A stretch of 64,000 bases of DNA from Megamerina dolium (Eukaryota; Arthropoda; Insecta; Diptera; Megamerinidae): assembly GCA_963854835.1 (NCBI GenBank), contig OY978526.1, positions 93,580,640-93,644,639 of the forward strand, given 5' to 3'. Under the pieces are notes generated by a model, which was not told the origin of the DNA, did no database searches, and saw only the letters and a list, made by a program, of their open reading frames with translations. The position numbers and the translations under genes were made by a program. Of the stretch, positions 38,049 through 50,637 are shown piece after piece; positions within the stretch are counted from its first letter, which is position 1; each line of letters opens with the position of its first letter.

Positions 38049-38880
38049 GAGTACTTCTTCTTCTTCTTCTTCTTATGTTGCCATAACAACCGATGATCGA
38101 TTTAGGCCGAACATATAGTGCGGCGCCCGTAGCTCGGTGGTTCAATCCCCGGCTGAGGCATAACAAATTTAATATCGATAAGATTTTTCTTTCGAACGGT
38201 ACCCACCTGTCGGCAAGCAATTGGCAATTCTTCCGACAGTAACAACTTGTCATGAAAAAGCTTCTTAAAGAACTCTGTGACAAAGCTCAGAAAAAGTGAT
38301 GTCACAAGTGTTCTGCCGTTCGGAACCGGCTAAAATAAGTAGGTCCCTTCTAATATTGTCCAAAATTTAAGACGCACAACAGTAATTGAAGAGAAGCTCG
38401 GCCAATGAGCCCTTTGGGGCTTTATGTGGCCACATATTTATTTTTTTTTATATAGTGCGGCGCCAGTCTTCTCTATCCGTCGCTTGCTGGCGGGAATTGA
38501 ATATTCGAAGCGCCGCCAGGTTGCCCAACACTTGCTTCTTCCAACGGACGTTTGATCTACCTCTTCTTCTGCGTGCCGAATTAAGTACCCTCTTCGCTAG
38601 GGCGTCTTCTTCCATTCACTCGACATGACCTAGCCAGCGCAGCCGCTGGATTTTGATTCGCCTGACTATGTCAATGTCAGCGTACAGCTCAAACAGCTAA
38701 TCGTTGTACCTCATTCGGTAGTCGCCATCAACGCAAATAGGTCCGAAGATCCTGTGCAGAACTTTTCTCTCGAAAACTCCAAGCATTCTCTCATCCGTGG
38801 TGGAAATTGTCCAAGCTTCTGCGCCATATGTTAGGGCAGAATTAATGAGGGACTTGTAGAGTGTGATTTTCGATCTTCAA
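38049..38880 (-). mobile_element. RTE/craft-type LINE 3' end, split by a SINE
   Basis: The 3' end lies at left: ATCGATTTAGGCC followed by a (GAA)n tail on the minus strand (38049-38072). The coding side (38465-38880) has the same C-terminal tail region as the copies at 54225 and 12655, including LGVFERKVL, FGPICV and RLRWLGHV-like words. SINE copy 9 interrupts it at 38128-38449. Confidence 0.82.
38128..38449 (+). mobile_element. tRNA-derived SINE inserted in an RTE LINE copy (copy 9)
   Basis: ATATAGTGCGGCGCC is found at 38113-38127 and again at 38450-38464, an exact 15 bp target-site duplication. The bases on both sides are the same LINE fragment, interrupted. The A box (TAGCTCGGTGG) runs straight into GGTTCAATCCC, so the inter-box region is deleted. 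The tail ends in TTTATTTTTTTTT. Confidence 0.94.
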
Positions 38881-39094
38881 GAGAGGGCTCGACTACCTGA
38901 CTACAAAATACTTCCATAGCACAATAAAACATATCATGAGCATGTCCTAAATTTATACTTCGACACGTGGAGTTTGACACCTCTTTGGGCTGTGCCCCCA
39001 AAAAAAATTTTGAACCACTTTAGCGTACATACATCAGCTCGCATTGGAAAGTCGGATTAATGAACTAAATGGCGACCTGCGGGTAGGGGACACA

Positions 39095-39225
39095 AACAAA
39101 GTCATACAGCTTATACAACTCATGGTTGTATTTTATTCGATACTCGCCACCAACGCAAATAGGTGCAAAGATCTTGTGTCAGACTTTTCGCTCGAAAACT
39201 CCGAGCATTTTAATATCTTCCCACG
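39095..39225 (-). mobile_element. RTE/craft-type LINE fragment, small
   Basis: ACTCGCCACCAACGCAAATAG and TTTTCGCTCGAAAACTCCGA repeat part of the copy at 38700-38800. A separate, more diverged piece in the same orientation 215 bp away. Confidence 0.65.
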
Positions 39226-39552
39226 CATATATTCCAGGAATGAATAGACTAATTTTTAATTTGATAATTTTCGCCAAATGTACTTAGTGATTAAGAACTT
39301 TCATTTGATATACATATATTTCAACTGTCTAGCTAGCGTAGTTTAGTCAAACTAAAAATTATCATACATACAAGTGAAGCTAATAAAAGCGTGTTAAAAA
39401 TAAGTTGCAGCTACGGATTAGTGTATCGAAATGAAGATTAGAAAATGGAAGAGGACAAATAGAAAAAAATACAAGTGTTAACTCTGCGATTCTGGATGTT
39501 ATGTTACATAACAACCAAGTTGTTGAAAAAAGTACACAAAGAAAAAAAAAAG

Positions 39553-39895
39553 GCATTACAGTCGGCCAGGCCGACCGATTTATATAAAAGCTTACCTTGG
39601 CCATCTTCTATGCAGTTTTTGGATAAAATTGGTAATTCTTGTTGTATATGTATAAAAGTGGGCGTAAAACGCCGATTTTATAGTAAATTTTAATTAGTAA
39701 ATATCATATGTATGCATATGCCATGCAGGCGTGGCAGTTGACCGATCATGGATCATAGGTCTTTCATGCCTTTCGTGTTTAAATATCTCAAGATATTGCC
39801 CGAACCAGGTAAGTGAGAGATAAACACAGACGGACGGAGGTTCTTCCAAGTGTTTTAAACATCTGACTGAAATAAATATACCATGCAATTGCGAA
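39553..39895. repeat. dispersed repeat X, left part
   Basis: TTACAGTCGGCCAGGCCGACCGATTTAT, AAAAGTGGGCG and ACAGACGGACGGAGG-like words; the tail CAGGGTATA is absent. Confidence 0.5.
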
Positions 39896-40529
39896 CGGTG
39901 TAAAAAGGAGAAAAAAATTTCTTTTTGTCGCTGCATACTTACGAGCATGCAGCATGTGTCGGTAGTTGGTGGCTAGTCAGTTAGTAAACATATATTGTAT
40001 GCAACAAGTAAAAATTCACACACTTTTTTGTAATCCGTACTCAAGTCGATGTGTGTTATATGTATGGTTAGTTGGCCATTCGTGGAAATTTGTACAAATC
40101 GACGTCAATGCATATCGACATATTTTTTTTACGACAACGTCAAGAAGACAGATATAAACGGACATTTAAGGAAGTTGCTACAGTTGCTGTGTATGTATGC
40201 ACAAGAGCCCAAACGGGAAAATCTAAGGCATAGTAAGGGTGAAAATAATGTTCAATTCATTGATTTATTGATCGAATAATGCATTATTAATGTCATACGT
40301 TTATTACCATTCTTGAAGGCATCAAAATTACATATGCTTTCCTCAAAAGCACGTAGACCTTTCATCGGAAAGAATGTTGCCCTCTAAAATTTTGCCCTAG
40401 AAAATTTTCACTTAATTGGAAATTGGAGCCTTAAAGTGAAAAATCGGTTTTTTTTTATTTAACAGTAAACGAAACGGTGAAATTGTTTAAAACCAAGATA
40501 AGCACTTATTGTCACCAATAAGAATACTA

Positions 40530-41396
40530 CGAGGACGGTCCCAGAACTACCCGACCTGACATATAAAGTTACTTTAGTAAAAAGTGGCAACCCTATGCAA
40601 CATATGTTTTAAGTTTCAATGCGCCACGTTGTTTAGTATTTTTGTTTTTTTTTTGAGCCATCGAAAGTTAACGACCACAGTGGATTTGTAAACATGGAAC
40701 AAATTGGTCACCGTTATGTAATTCAATACTTTCATTTGAAAGGTCTCAGTCCAACGAAAATTAAAGCCGAACTAGATTCTACTCTGGGGGAGTCTGCTCC
40801 TTTGTTTACGACCATAAAATATTGGGTGGCAGAGTTTAAACGAGGTCGTACGAGCTGCCAAGACGAACACCGTAGTGGTCGACCAATTGAGGTGGCCACA
40901 CCAGATATGGTTAAGAAAATACTCAAAATGGTATTGGATGATCGTCGACTGAAGGTGCGTGAGAGAGGTGAAACTACAGGTATTTCAAAAAGTGCTATAC
41001 ATCGTATATTGACCGAAAATTTGGAGATGAAAAAGCTGTGTGTAAGATTGGTGTCGCATTTGTTCACAATAGAACAATAATAACGTCGTGAAGATGTTGC
41101 TATAGAGTGTTTGGCGATGTTTCACAGCAATAAAGCCGGGTTTTTGCGTCGATTCGTAATCATGGATGAGACATGGGTCCACCACTTCACACCTGAGACA
41201 AAGGAGCATTCAAAACAGTGGACTGAAAAGGGAGAATCGTGTCTAAAGAATGCGAAGACAGTTCCATCTGCAGGCAAGGTTATGGCGTCATACTATAAAT
41301 AGGGTACCGAAGCTATAGAATATCGCTGGGAAAAGTATATAGAGCTAAAATTTGTTGTTTTCTTAGTTAGGTCGGGCAGTTCTGGGACCGCCCTCG
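40530..41396 (+). mobile_element. mariner copy 3 of the same family, internally deleted
   Basis: TA on both sides (40528-40529, 41397-41398) and inverted ends CGAGGACGGTCCCAGAACTA / CCCGCCAGAACTG-like. The frame opens at 40694 with MEQIGHRYVIQYFHLKGLSP and runs 128 codons to two consecutive TAA codons after FTIEQ. It then continues as RREDVAIECLAMFHSNKAGF, with the first catalytic Asp in VIMDETWVHHF, to KVMASYYK. The second and third catalytic Asp region is deleted, joining directly to the C-terminal GTEAIEYRWEKYIELK. This is the best copy of the family here for the N-terminal half. Confidence 0.9.
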
Positions 41397-41398
41397 TA

Positions 41399-43980
41399 GC
41401 AAGTGGAACTGATGTATTGTAAATCAATACATATATTTCAATGAAAACACCCGTTATATACGTTGTTCACAAATGTCACTAAAATCAATATCCTTGTTGT
41501 TCTTCGTGCTTTATTCGCTGCCATTGCTATATGGTGATCGACTAATGTGCGATTTACTCAAAATTAAACAACTGAAAAGTGTTTGAAATTTCGAATCCTG
41601 CAAACGTTGTTGCTGCGGTGAAACAGCAGCTAAACAAATGAGGGCGCCAGTAATTTGCAATTGTTTTATATAAAAAAAAGAACGATACGATTGCTGTGAA
41701 GCATTAATGTTAGAGCATAAATACGCCCTTCTTTTTGTAGATTTTGTTAATGTTGTTGCTTCTTTTCTTTTTCGTTATTTTTATTTTTTTATAAATGATA
41801 ACTACACAATAGCAGCAAGGTCAGTAGTAGTAGTAGTAGTAGTAGTAGCAAACCATCTCATTTGTGGCAATATAATTTGATTATATGGAAACCGATAAAA
41901 CGCATTTAAAAATTTTCAAGCTCCTCTTTTTCGTTCTTCTTTGTTATTTGGTTTAAGTTAGCGATTTATGGGAAAATGCCAATTAAAATATTATAACTCT
42001 TTTCTTGTTTTGGGTTTGTTTGTATGTAGTTTCATTTCGTTTCCTTTTACATTTGTGGTTATAGCATTGCTTTTTTGTTGTTGCTATGGAGTGGTTGCAT
42101 ATTCTTATGAAATGGAATTTTAATTTTATTGCATGTCTTCGTAGAAATAAGTATTTAAAATGAAATCAAGTAAATTTATACGCTTTTCCATTGCAAATAA
42201 TTCTTTTAAACTTGTACATATTGTATGTATATTACACAATGGCGTGGCAATAGGGATTGGGGGATAGATATTTCAACATGTGGATTGAGGATTGATAGAA
42301 GCTCCTTTTACGATGGAAAAAATTGTAAGTTTTAGACACGATATTTCAATACGCTGTAATTTAACAACTAGAATGGAAGTATTTGTTGCATAAACTTTTA
42401 TTTATTGAATATAAACCCTAATAATAATTTTGAAGCTATAATGTAATGTAATCATATTGCTGGAAAATTGAAAAAACAATACTGTAAAGTAAAATATCTT
42501 AGAATTACAGCTCAAATTGCCAATATTTGAAAGCAGTGAACTTCATATCAATACTGTAGCAACCGAAATATAAGGGAGTTGTATAAAAATTAGGTACCAT
42601 AAACGTGCTTATCCGATAATTTCAAACTCAATTTTCTGTATGAGATGGTTCGACACTCCTTCAGGATTCTCTGGGCTACCTATATACATCAATAACGTAA
42701 CTGCAATAACGACGAATTATCATGTTATTGCGCCCTAAAGTTTCATCATTCATATGAAGGCCAAAATCTTACAAAAAGTTCGGGATATTTTCTTATTGTC
42801 TTTCAACAAAATCTAGTATATGTCTAAAAACGTGAATAATTCTCCGAGTTTTCAAGATCCAATTCCATTGTTCGAAAATGGCCATTGAAATGAATGGACC
42901 AGTCATGTTCCAAATATGTTAGACCCTGTAAAAGGAAACTCTAATAGGAATTTTTCCTCTTATTTGAAGGAACAAGGGGAGAAATGCTGTCAAAAACTGA
43001 AATATATTCAAAAGTTCATTAAATTCCATATCGTAATTCAAACAATTTAATCTTGCAATATCCAATGGTTGAATAAATGGCGACTTAGGTCAGCAATATA
43101 AACTCGTTCACGACGAAGAACACGCTGGTAAAAATGAGAAATGTGACCCATGTGTTGTATACTGGTTCTCCACAGCGGTGGGGAGACCAATACTTCTGCA
43201 TGGAGTGTATAACATCTCTGTGTATAACAAAGGCGCTTATAACGACTTCTGCCAAATCACTGAAATTGGTAACTAGATTTAGATCTATTTCATAATGGTT
43301 GTGCAATGGTACACTTAAATACTATTCTGGACCAATATGACTTCATACGACGAACAGTTGAAATTATGAAATTACAAAGTTAACATTCGATAATAAATTT
43401 TGTTCAAAAATTGTCCAAAAATTGACCAAAAAACCGAAAATAACTTTTATATCGGTCATACATACACACTCATATGTTATATAGTACGCGTATTTGCATA
43501 CACAATGTTGTAACATATGTATGTACACCGTTTATATTGTACATTCCTTTATATGCATAAGCACTATTTTTCTTATATGGCATTTGTCAATGACCTCGTC
43601 GATCAGAAACAAACCATTCAAAATGTTTAAATACGTACATGCAATATATTAATACGATTTATCTGCATCTTAGTACGTACGTTCATGGTTGGCTTTTTAT
43701 ATGAAAGTCCGGCAAATTCGCCTGTCAATTTGCCCCTAAAATTCGTTACTCGTATTTAGTAGTTTACATATGTATTAGAATGATTTGTTTCTTGTGGACT
43801 GAAGGAATGAATAAACGAATATATTCATGGCTGCAAAAAATAACATACAAATAATAGTTGCTAAATAGACAAAATCGTAGGTAATGAATAACAATAAGAA
43901 TAATAAAAAATGTTAAGTAAAAAGAGGGCCGATTGAAAAGAATGTACTACAACTTAATAAATAATTTTTTTTTTTTTTTT
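41399..43980. other. intronic DNA, nothing recognised
   Basis: Contains the (TAG)n run; otherwise AT-rich. The frame at 43085 (73 codons, minus) has no recognisable feature. Confidence 0.5.
41824..41849. repeat. (TAG)n microsatellite
   Basis: Eight TAG units; stops in one frame. Confidence 0.92.
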
Positions 43981-44059
43981 AAGTCGGCGCCAAAAATATT
44001 ATTACCATACAGTCAAGCTATAATTTGTTATTTAGTGGTAATTTCTATGGCGCCGACTT
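43981..44059. repeat. 79-base perfect-ended hairpin
   Basis: AAGTCGGCGCCA at 43981 and its reverse complement TGGCGCCGACTT ending at 44059, with further imperfect pairing inward (ATTATTACCA / TGGTAATTT). A T-run precedes it. It could be a tiny MITE or a precursor-like hairpin. Confidence 0.6.
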
Positions 44060-44267
44060 CAAAGAGTAGTTATTAATTACGTTTCAGTACTTTCTTTTAA
44101 ATCGGTTCTGTTTTTTGTACACAAATTTTTCACTTTTTAGTGAAATAGATTAGATAAATAAATAAAGCGTCATATATGATAATGCTGTAAAATGTACTGA
44201 GTATCCATTGATTTTTTGGGTATTCTCCCGGTTGTAACAATTTACTACGAAAACGCCTCTAAAATTG

Positions 44268-44372
44268 CTTTATGACAAAGTTCAGAAACAGAGATGTCAC
44301 AAGGCTTCTGTCATATACAAAAATAGAACAAGCACAACAGTGCTGGAACAGAAGCTCTTTGCTCTTTTCCTT
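44268..44372 (+). mobile_element. tRNA-derived SINE, body fragment (copy 10)
   Basis: TATGACAAAGTTCAGAAACA, GATGTCACAAGGCTTCTG and AGCACAACAGTGCTGGAACA match the body; there is no head and no tail. Confidence 0.65.
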
Positions 44373-44627
44373 TTGTAATGAAGCCCTATCATATCATTCT
44401 TGTATCCGATCTGTATGTAAAGAAACGGAACCGAAAATAGCAACAAATTCGTAAATAGTAAAATTAATAAGGTGATTTATCCGCAAATTCTTGTGCTTTC
44501 GTCACCAAAATATTTGAGTTAAATATCAAAATCGCCGGGGTGCGTTTTATATATGCGTATGTACATATGCATGGTCTGGTCTCGATATAAATTCCCCAAG
44601 AAACAATTGAGTAAGTAGTTCTAAAGT

Positions 44628-44978
44628 AGAATTGTTGATATTATATCGATTTATCGATATTGACGATATGTTTTGTATTATATATTCTTATACGAGTATT
44701 ACAAAATATGCATGTATTAATTTTTGAACACATACTTAAATTTTAGCATTTTGCATTTTCAAAAATAGTAAACGTAAATATTTGGAAAATGTAAAATAAA
44801 GAATACACTAAGTCATTCTTCTTTTCTTTTAAATATTATTGAACAAGAGTCCTTAAATATTGCTATGAAATTTCGATCTATCGATATTTTAAAAACGATA
44901 TTATCGATATGACGATTTTTTCAATTTCGCCATTTCGATATAGCTAAAAGCGATATTTTAGAAAATATCAACAATCCT
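44628..44978. mobile_element. ATCGAT-rich foldback element
   Basis: Ends AGAATTGTTGATATT at 44628 and AATATCAACAATCCT ending at 44978 are inverted repeats, followed inward by several TATCGATAT-type motifs on both arms. 351 bp, non-coding; flanking duplication unclear. Confidence 0.55.
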
Positions 44979-45284
44979 AGTATAAATAAATAATGCTTGC
45001 AGTAAGCAGTAAGTATATGTATAGTACAATAGAAATGTGAACAATTTCCAAAGCATGCTTGGAAACCAAACAAAATAAAAAAGAAGAAGAAAAGAGTGCT
45101 AATTGTTGCTCTTTCTTTTGTGATGAACTAGTTCGATTTCGTACATGCAAAAAGAAACAACGAGTATTCTCATTGCTTTGACCCTCATTTCACTAATAAA
45201 GTAGGATGCAATAAATAACAAAAAAACATTCGAAGAAGAGAAATAAAATAGAAAGAAACTTTTCTACCATTTTATGGAATATAA

Positions 45285-45400
45285 AAAGGTCCTTAAAGTC
45301 GGCCTGAGCCAGCCGATTTTTACCCTGCATTCGTAGATATATGTATTTATATAAAAAGTGGGATCGCCATATAAATCCTTTGAGCAATAAACGAATTTTG
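45285..45400. repeat. dispersed repeat X, short left end
   Basis: TTAAAGTCGGCCTGAGCCAG, CCGATTTTTACCCTGCATTC and AAAAAGTGGGATCGCC match the start of the 32219 copy. Confidence 0.55.
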
Positions 45401-46644
45401 AAACATTAGTACCCCATCCAACACAAATAGAATTATTGAAATCGTTTACAATTTCGAGAAGTTACGGTGGTACCAAAATATATGCGTAATACCAACGTAA
45501 TACCATCGAGAAATCATTTCTTTAATTCGTAAAAAATTAATTGAAATCAATCGTGATGCAATATTTTTTTTTTTTTGTACGAAATTTAGTACAAATGAAG
45601 GAAGTATTTCTGTAAAAACCAGTAAATGAAGTATGTTAGGTGTAAGAAAAGAACGTTAGAGAAAAAAACACATGGTGCATAGTTAGCAATACAATATATA
45701 CTCAAAATACAAGTACTCGTATATTATTATATGTACATACAGTACCTTCATGTTGTTTTGCATTTTAATTGACATTGTGTCAATTATTAACCAAAAGGTA
45801 TACGTCTATAAACGTATCCTATTGTATATGTAATAGGTAATCATGTTTGTAAGCATTGTGATTGACATCTGCTGAATGTTTCATTGCTACCGATTTAGAG
45901 TAATATATATGTATATGACGTATGTGTATGTTTAACAACGGAAATTCTAGAAAATGAAAAACTTAACCCAAAGATGCCATACACATTTTCGAAATGCCAA
46001 AAATAAATGAAATAACAAATAGAATAGGATAAAAAGACCACATTGGAAATTATATGACTATTTTATTACAGATACATTCAATATTTGTTTATAAAATTAT
46101 GGAATTCAAAAAAACTGGTGCATTGCAGATGCACTAATGTCTGATGCTGAAGTGCTAATGAAATTAGCAGTAACGATAAAGATGCTCTGGCTACACATTC
46201 TGTCTGTGCTCTACTACCGTTACAGCATTTCACACTGATTTCATTTACCTTCGTTCCAATGCATACTTACATATGAATATCTGTGGTAACAATTAATAGT
46301 CGCTTAAGTCGATTTAATAAAGTATTGGATCAAGCAGATTACAAGCAGAAAATAATTAAATAAAGGCGTTGTTCCTAAGCAACGATAGATGGCAGGTCCC
46401 GTCACATAGGACTGACAACAGCAGACTAATCATCTACTCTAGCAGAAAATTGAAAAAACTGATTTATGAAATCAACGCAAGACCAAGCTTCGGATATACG
46501 ATCCCCCTACGTGGAGTAGGGCGATATTGTGGGAGATAGTTGATGTCAACATAACATGGGGCGGCAGAAAAATAACAGCACAGAACCGTGTACGATGAAA
46601 GAGTCTTGTTGAGGCCCTATGCTCCCAAGAGGAGTGAACAAGAA
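45401..46644. other. intronic DNA, retroelement-like right part
   Basis: 45401-46370 shows nothing. 46375-46640 is GC-richer, with CTACGTGGAGTAGGGCGATA and GGGGCGGCAGAAAAATAAC, in the style of a retroelement end, but no protein match could be made. Confidence 0.4.
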
Positions 46645-47025
46645 TTACATTATATATAAATTAACCTTCAATGATTGAACTTTTCCAACATTATTAATAT
46701 CAGTTAGCTGGGTTGCACCAATATCAAAAGGAACCGTCCATCGTTGAAAGTTTTTGATTTCGCCTATATAAAAATAATATTCTTGCAAAGTTTTTTCAGC
46801 CGTTTTCGATACGAACCTAAATTGAATAGGACGACAAAATCTTATTAGCGATGATCGATTGCTTTTGCATAATATCTCATTATCGATAAAAAATATATTC
46901 GAGTCAACTACTACAACTGAGTTTAATAATATCAACCGTGTAAAACCAAAATCGACTAAAACAAGTTTATAAGCATTTTTCCAATGTAATTGATAGTTTG
47001 AGGGGTTTCCGAGGCAGCGATCTGT
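46645..47025 (-). CDS. unrecognised minus-strand open frame, possible exon of a nested gene
   Basis: A 126-codon frame without ATG at its start. It begins right after TAA at 47026-47028 and runs to TAA at 46645. Residues near the start read DRCLGNPSNYQLHW, then AYKLVLVDFGFTRL. The middle has FRFVSKTAEKTLQEYYFYIG, and the end has RWTVPFDIGATQL. The composition looks like a globular secreted or membrane-proximal protein, not simple sequence, and the frame is long for DNA this AT-rich. A possible acceptor (TATAAACAG, exon from 47021) and donor (AAG/GTTAAT at 46666/46665) would make it an internal exon of about 356 bases. I do not recognise the family. It could also be a fragment of a retrocopy or transposon, because retroelement-like sequence lies just downstream (46380-46640). 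Confidence 0.35.
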   Translation of the reverse strand, partial: TDRCLGNPSNYQLHWKNAYKLVLVDFGFTRLILLNSVVVVDSNIFFIDNEILCKSNRSSLIRFCRPIQFRFVSKTAEKTLQEYYFYIGEIKNFQRWTVPFDIGATQLTDINNVGKVQSLKVNLYIM

Positions 47026-47929
47026 TTATAGGAATTCTTTATGCGTGAAAAATATTTTTCAAGAAGGCGGTAAACGACAGCGTTTACCCTGAATGTGTTT
47101 GAACGTTCTGACTTACGTGCACAGTTTATAATATAGATTTAAGTGGTTCTTACTTTTTTATCACAGTTAACGAAATGATCTTGCTTCAAACCATTACATA
47201 CAGGAATTTCACTCGATTTGTCTTTATTTATTTTTTTTTTTTTGTCTTTTTGTTGCAACTATTGTATTATAATTTATTTACATGCACGTGTATACAAATG
47301 TAGTCTCATATGAGCATGCATGTGTTTTCATACGCAGAAAATACTGTATTACATGCGTACATATATACATAGATAGTACTTACATATTGTACAAGCAAGT
47401 GTTAATTGAACAAAAATTAACAAGTGATGTTGGTTTTAGTCAATACCACTGCTATTATATTGCCTTAGACTCAATGCTGATGTTCGTATTGCGAGTATTT
47501 TATATGTTAAAATTTCTCCGTTTAATTAGTGCAATTAAATATTTAGAGCATCGATTCTTTACCAATAACATATTGTATAATATGTATTGATTTTACTGCG
47601 TCATCTCATTTTTATTGTATTTTCTCTAATAAATATACATTCTTCTTAATATTGTCACTATTTGCTATTGTTTTTCCTCTTGACAACAAATAACTGTGCT
47701 GTTAACTTCAGTTTGGGTACGATGTGGCTTCGTATACTCTATGATATCCGCATATTTATATACAACTTAAATGTACACCACAGAACATGAAGCGACATAA
47801 GCGTAATGGAATTAATGGGGATGATAATTTTTGGAAGTACTGTTGTCCAAACATTTTGGAATTTTTTGGAATTTTAAAATTATTAGTATTCCAAATTATT
47901 TAGATCATGTTACCACATGGTTTGTGTCC

Positions 47930-48245
47930 AATTTCTACCCATTGAAGCATTCGAAACTATTTACAAACTTCAGAATATCCCTTATAGAAACATCTGAATG
48001 TCGGGCCAAGTTGTTCAAGTAATAATGACCCCAGATTTTTTCTTTTAAAACAGAGTGCACAGCAGCTGCATAGCAAATTAGTAACCAGTTCAGCTTCATC
48101 TTTGCAACTGCTACAAAAATCAATTGTTATATGGCCTAAACTTATGGTAATAGAACGAATGCCTATGAGACGTAGTGACAATAGTAGATGTGTCTCATTT
48201 GTTAAGGTTAGTAAGTCTCTTTTGGAAGGAATTTTTGTCAAGTGT
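47930..48245 (-). mobile_element. non-LTR retrotransposon C-terminal fragment
   Basis: The minus frame has LLTLTNETHLLLSLRLIGI, then CSSCKDEAELVTNLLCSCCAL and KNLGSLLLEQLG, as in the zinc-like C-terminal region (CxxC...CxxC) of RNase H-bearing LINEs. Different family from the RTE copies. Confidence 0.6.
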
Positions 48246-50167
48246 AAGATAGATTAGGAAGTCAGTAAAACTAAGTGATGCTTGTCTTATGAACTCACCT
48301 CGTAAAGGAGTATAGGTAATAAAAGATCTGTTGCAGTCCAGATTAATATTAGATTTATGAAAAAAGGACTTTTATAACAGATTTTCCGTCATTCAGGATG
48401 CAAATAACACTGTTTTATCCAGTGTTTTAGCTTCGACCTCCGACTGAAATATATTACAGGGATCAGGGAGGGGGAAAAAGAATTGTAAAGGTGAAAAATG
48501 TTCGAATTTATAGTCTATCTATGTTATCTATGTTATCTATGTTATCTATGTTATGTAAATAATAAATACATTTTATAAATATAATTAAGCGGAAAAATTT
48601 TATATGACTCCTGATATATATTACTTTCGTATCACATCATCCAAAATGTCTTCCTATTTAATAACCCATATTTCATTATCTTAGTTGGTCTTCAATATTT
48701 AAACTCACCTTCACATGATTTTAACGTTAGAATGCATTCTAAGGCTAAATCCCATTTTAAGCTATTAAACTTAGAAGAGTGTTAATTTTAGAACGCATTC
48801 TAAATCGTTAAAAGGTCGTTTTATTTTGACTTTAAGTACGAGCCATGCTGTTTAAAATCTTTGCATTTTTATTTCAACATGCCAATTGGCATCTAAAATC
48901 GAATGCACATATAGTTAGTTGTACATACAAGTACAATGCTGAAAAGTGTTGCGCCTTGAAATGAAAAACCATGGGTACATTTTATTATCGCTTTCATTTT
49001 GGAATCGTCAAATGCGATAGCATGGATTTGTTTGATTCTTTGATCTTACGATTTCATTTCAATTTGTTAATCCACTTTTCAATAATTTCTTTCAATGCAG
49101 CATATTCCCTATAACTTTTGTTACCATGTTCTTTTTATTTTTGCAAAAAAAAAAAAAATACTTAGTCGTCTTTATAGTTCTCAGATTTTCCATAATAGAA
49201 ACACAAGCTAGTCCTTTTCAAATGGCTTGTAAACAGAGAATTAATTGACTAATCGTCATATGTTCATCTGAAAACTTTAATATTCTGTGTAGTGGAATAC
49301 AAGTATTTTATTTTTCTTTTTTTTTTGCCAATATCGATACAGATGGCGTAAGCGCAACAATTCTGTTATTGCTCTCATATAAATGTGTTAGCTTAAAATT
49401 ATACATACATATGTGCTCAATCTGTACGACAATAAAAAAATATTCTTTGACCTCAAACTTGACATGCAACAATTGCTATTACATGCATACATACATATAA
49501 CAAACAACAGTGACTGACGCTGCTGTTGTTATTATTATCGTTTGCTTTCAGTGACCTCAAAGCCCATACAGGGTTCATTCTTGTTTATCACATATCAAGA
49601 GAATGCAATAAATTATTGCAAATGTTAAATTTTTGCACACACATAAGATACAATAGTATGAGTATATGAGTATACACTTAAATATAAAAATAAAATAAAT
49701 TCAAACAAAATAAAAACCAAAAAAAAAAAAAACGACAATTCTTAGACCACACCTTTACGTAATTGCTAACGGCAGCAATAACTATCTACATACGATATGT
49801 TACCTATACACTACCATATACACAGTAAACAACAATTGCCAGTGCTTGATATATGGTACATAGTATTAATATTGAATACAGAAACAGAAATAAAATTAAA
49901 ATAAAATAAATGCGAAAATTATAAATTAAAACTAAAATGCACCACCATCAACAACAATAATAAACGATACTGTGGGTGACACTGAAAATTGACTGCATAA
50001 TGTACAGTATAAATGCACTGCAGTGACTTAGTTATAGAGGCAGATCCGAAGAGACTGAGGTATGGGAATGAGAATGAGTTCCTTCGGCCTCACAGTCGTC
50101 AAGTGTATCGAAATATTTCTAAACGACACTGTTCTTGCAAGAGAATTCTACTATCGAAATTATAAAC
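48246..50167. other. intronic DNA, nothing recognised
   Basis: AT-rich with the 10-bp repeat at 48516 and poly-A/T tracts. Confidence 0.55.
48516..48555. repeat. 10-bp tandem repeat TATCTATGTT
   Basis: Four near-exact units. Confidence 0.92.
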
Positions 50168-50181
50168 AAACGTCAAGTTAT

Positions 50182-50547
50182 AAATAAATAAATATATGGC
50201 ACTTAAAGCCCCCTTCGGGGCTCGTTGGCAGAACTTCTCTTCCATTACTGTTGTGCGTGTTAAATTTTGGACAGTATTAGAAGGTGCCGACTTATTTTAG
50301 CCCGTTCTGAATGGCAGAATTCTTGCGACATCACTTTTTCTGAGCTTTGTCACAGCGTTCTTTTAGAAGCTTTTCCATGGCAAATTGTTACTGCCGGAGG
50401 AATTGCCAATTGCTTGCCGACTGGTGGGTACCGTTCGAAAGAAAAATCTTTTCGATATTAAATTTGTTATGCTTCAGCCGTGGATTGAACCCACAACCTA
50501 CAGATCAGAAGGCCAACACACTAACCACTGAGCCACGGCACCCAGGC
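50182..50547 (-). mobile_element. tRNA-derived SINE, full length, with duplication (copy 11)
   Basis: AAACGTCAAGTTAT (50168-50181) and AAATGTCAAGTTAT (50548-50561) form a 14 bp target-site duplication with one change. On the minus strand the head has TGGCTCAGTGGTTAGTGTG and the B box GGTTCAATCC; the body and GGGCTTTAAGTGCC tail are complete. A convergent partner lies 90 bp to the right. Confidence 0.92.
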
Positions 50548-50637
50548 AAATGTCAAGTTATTATGATCAAATTTTAAGACTGGCTAAAAGTGGTGCCTTT
50601 TAATGCATTAATTTTTATGTGTATTATTATATACCAC

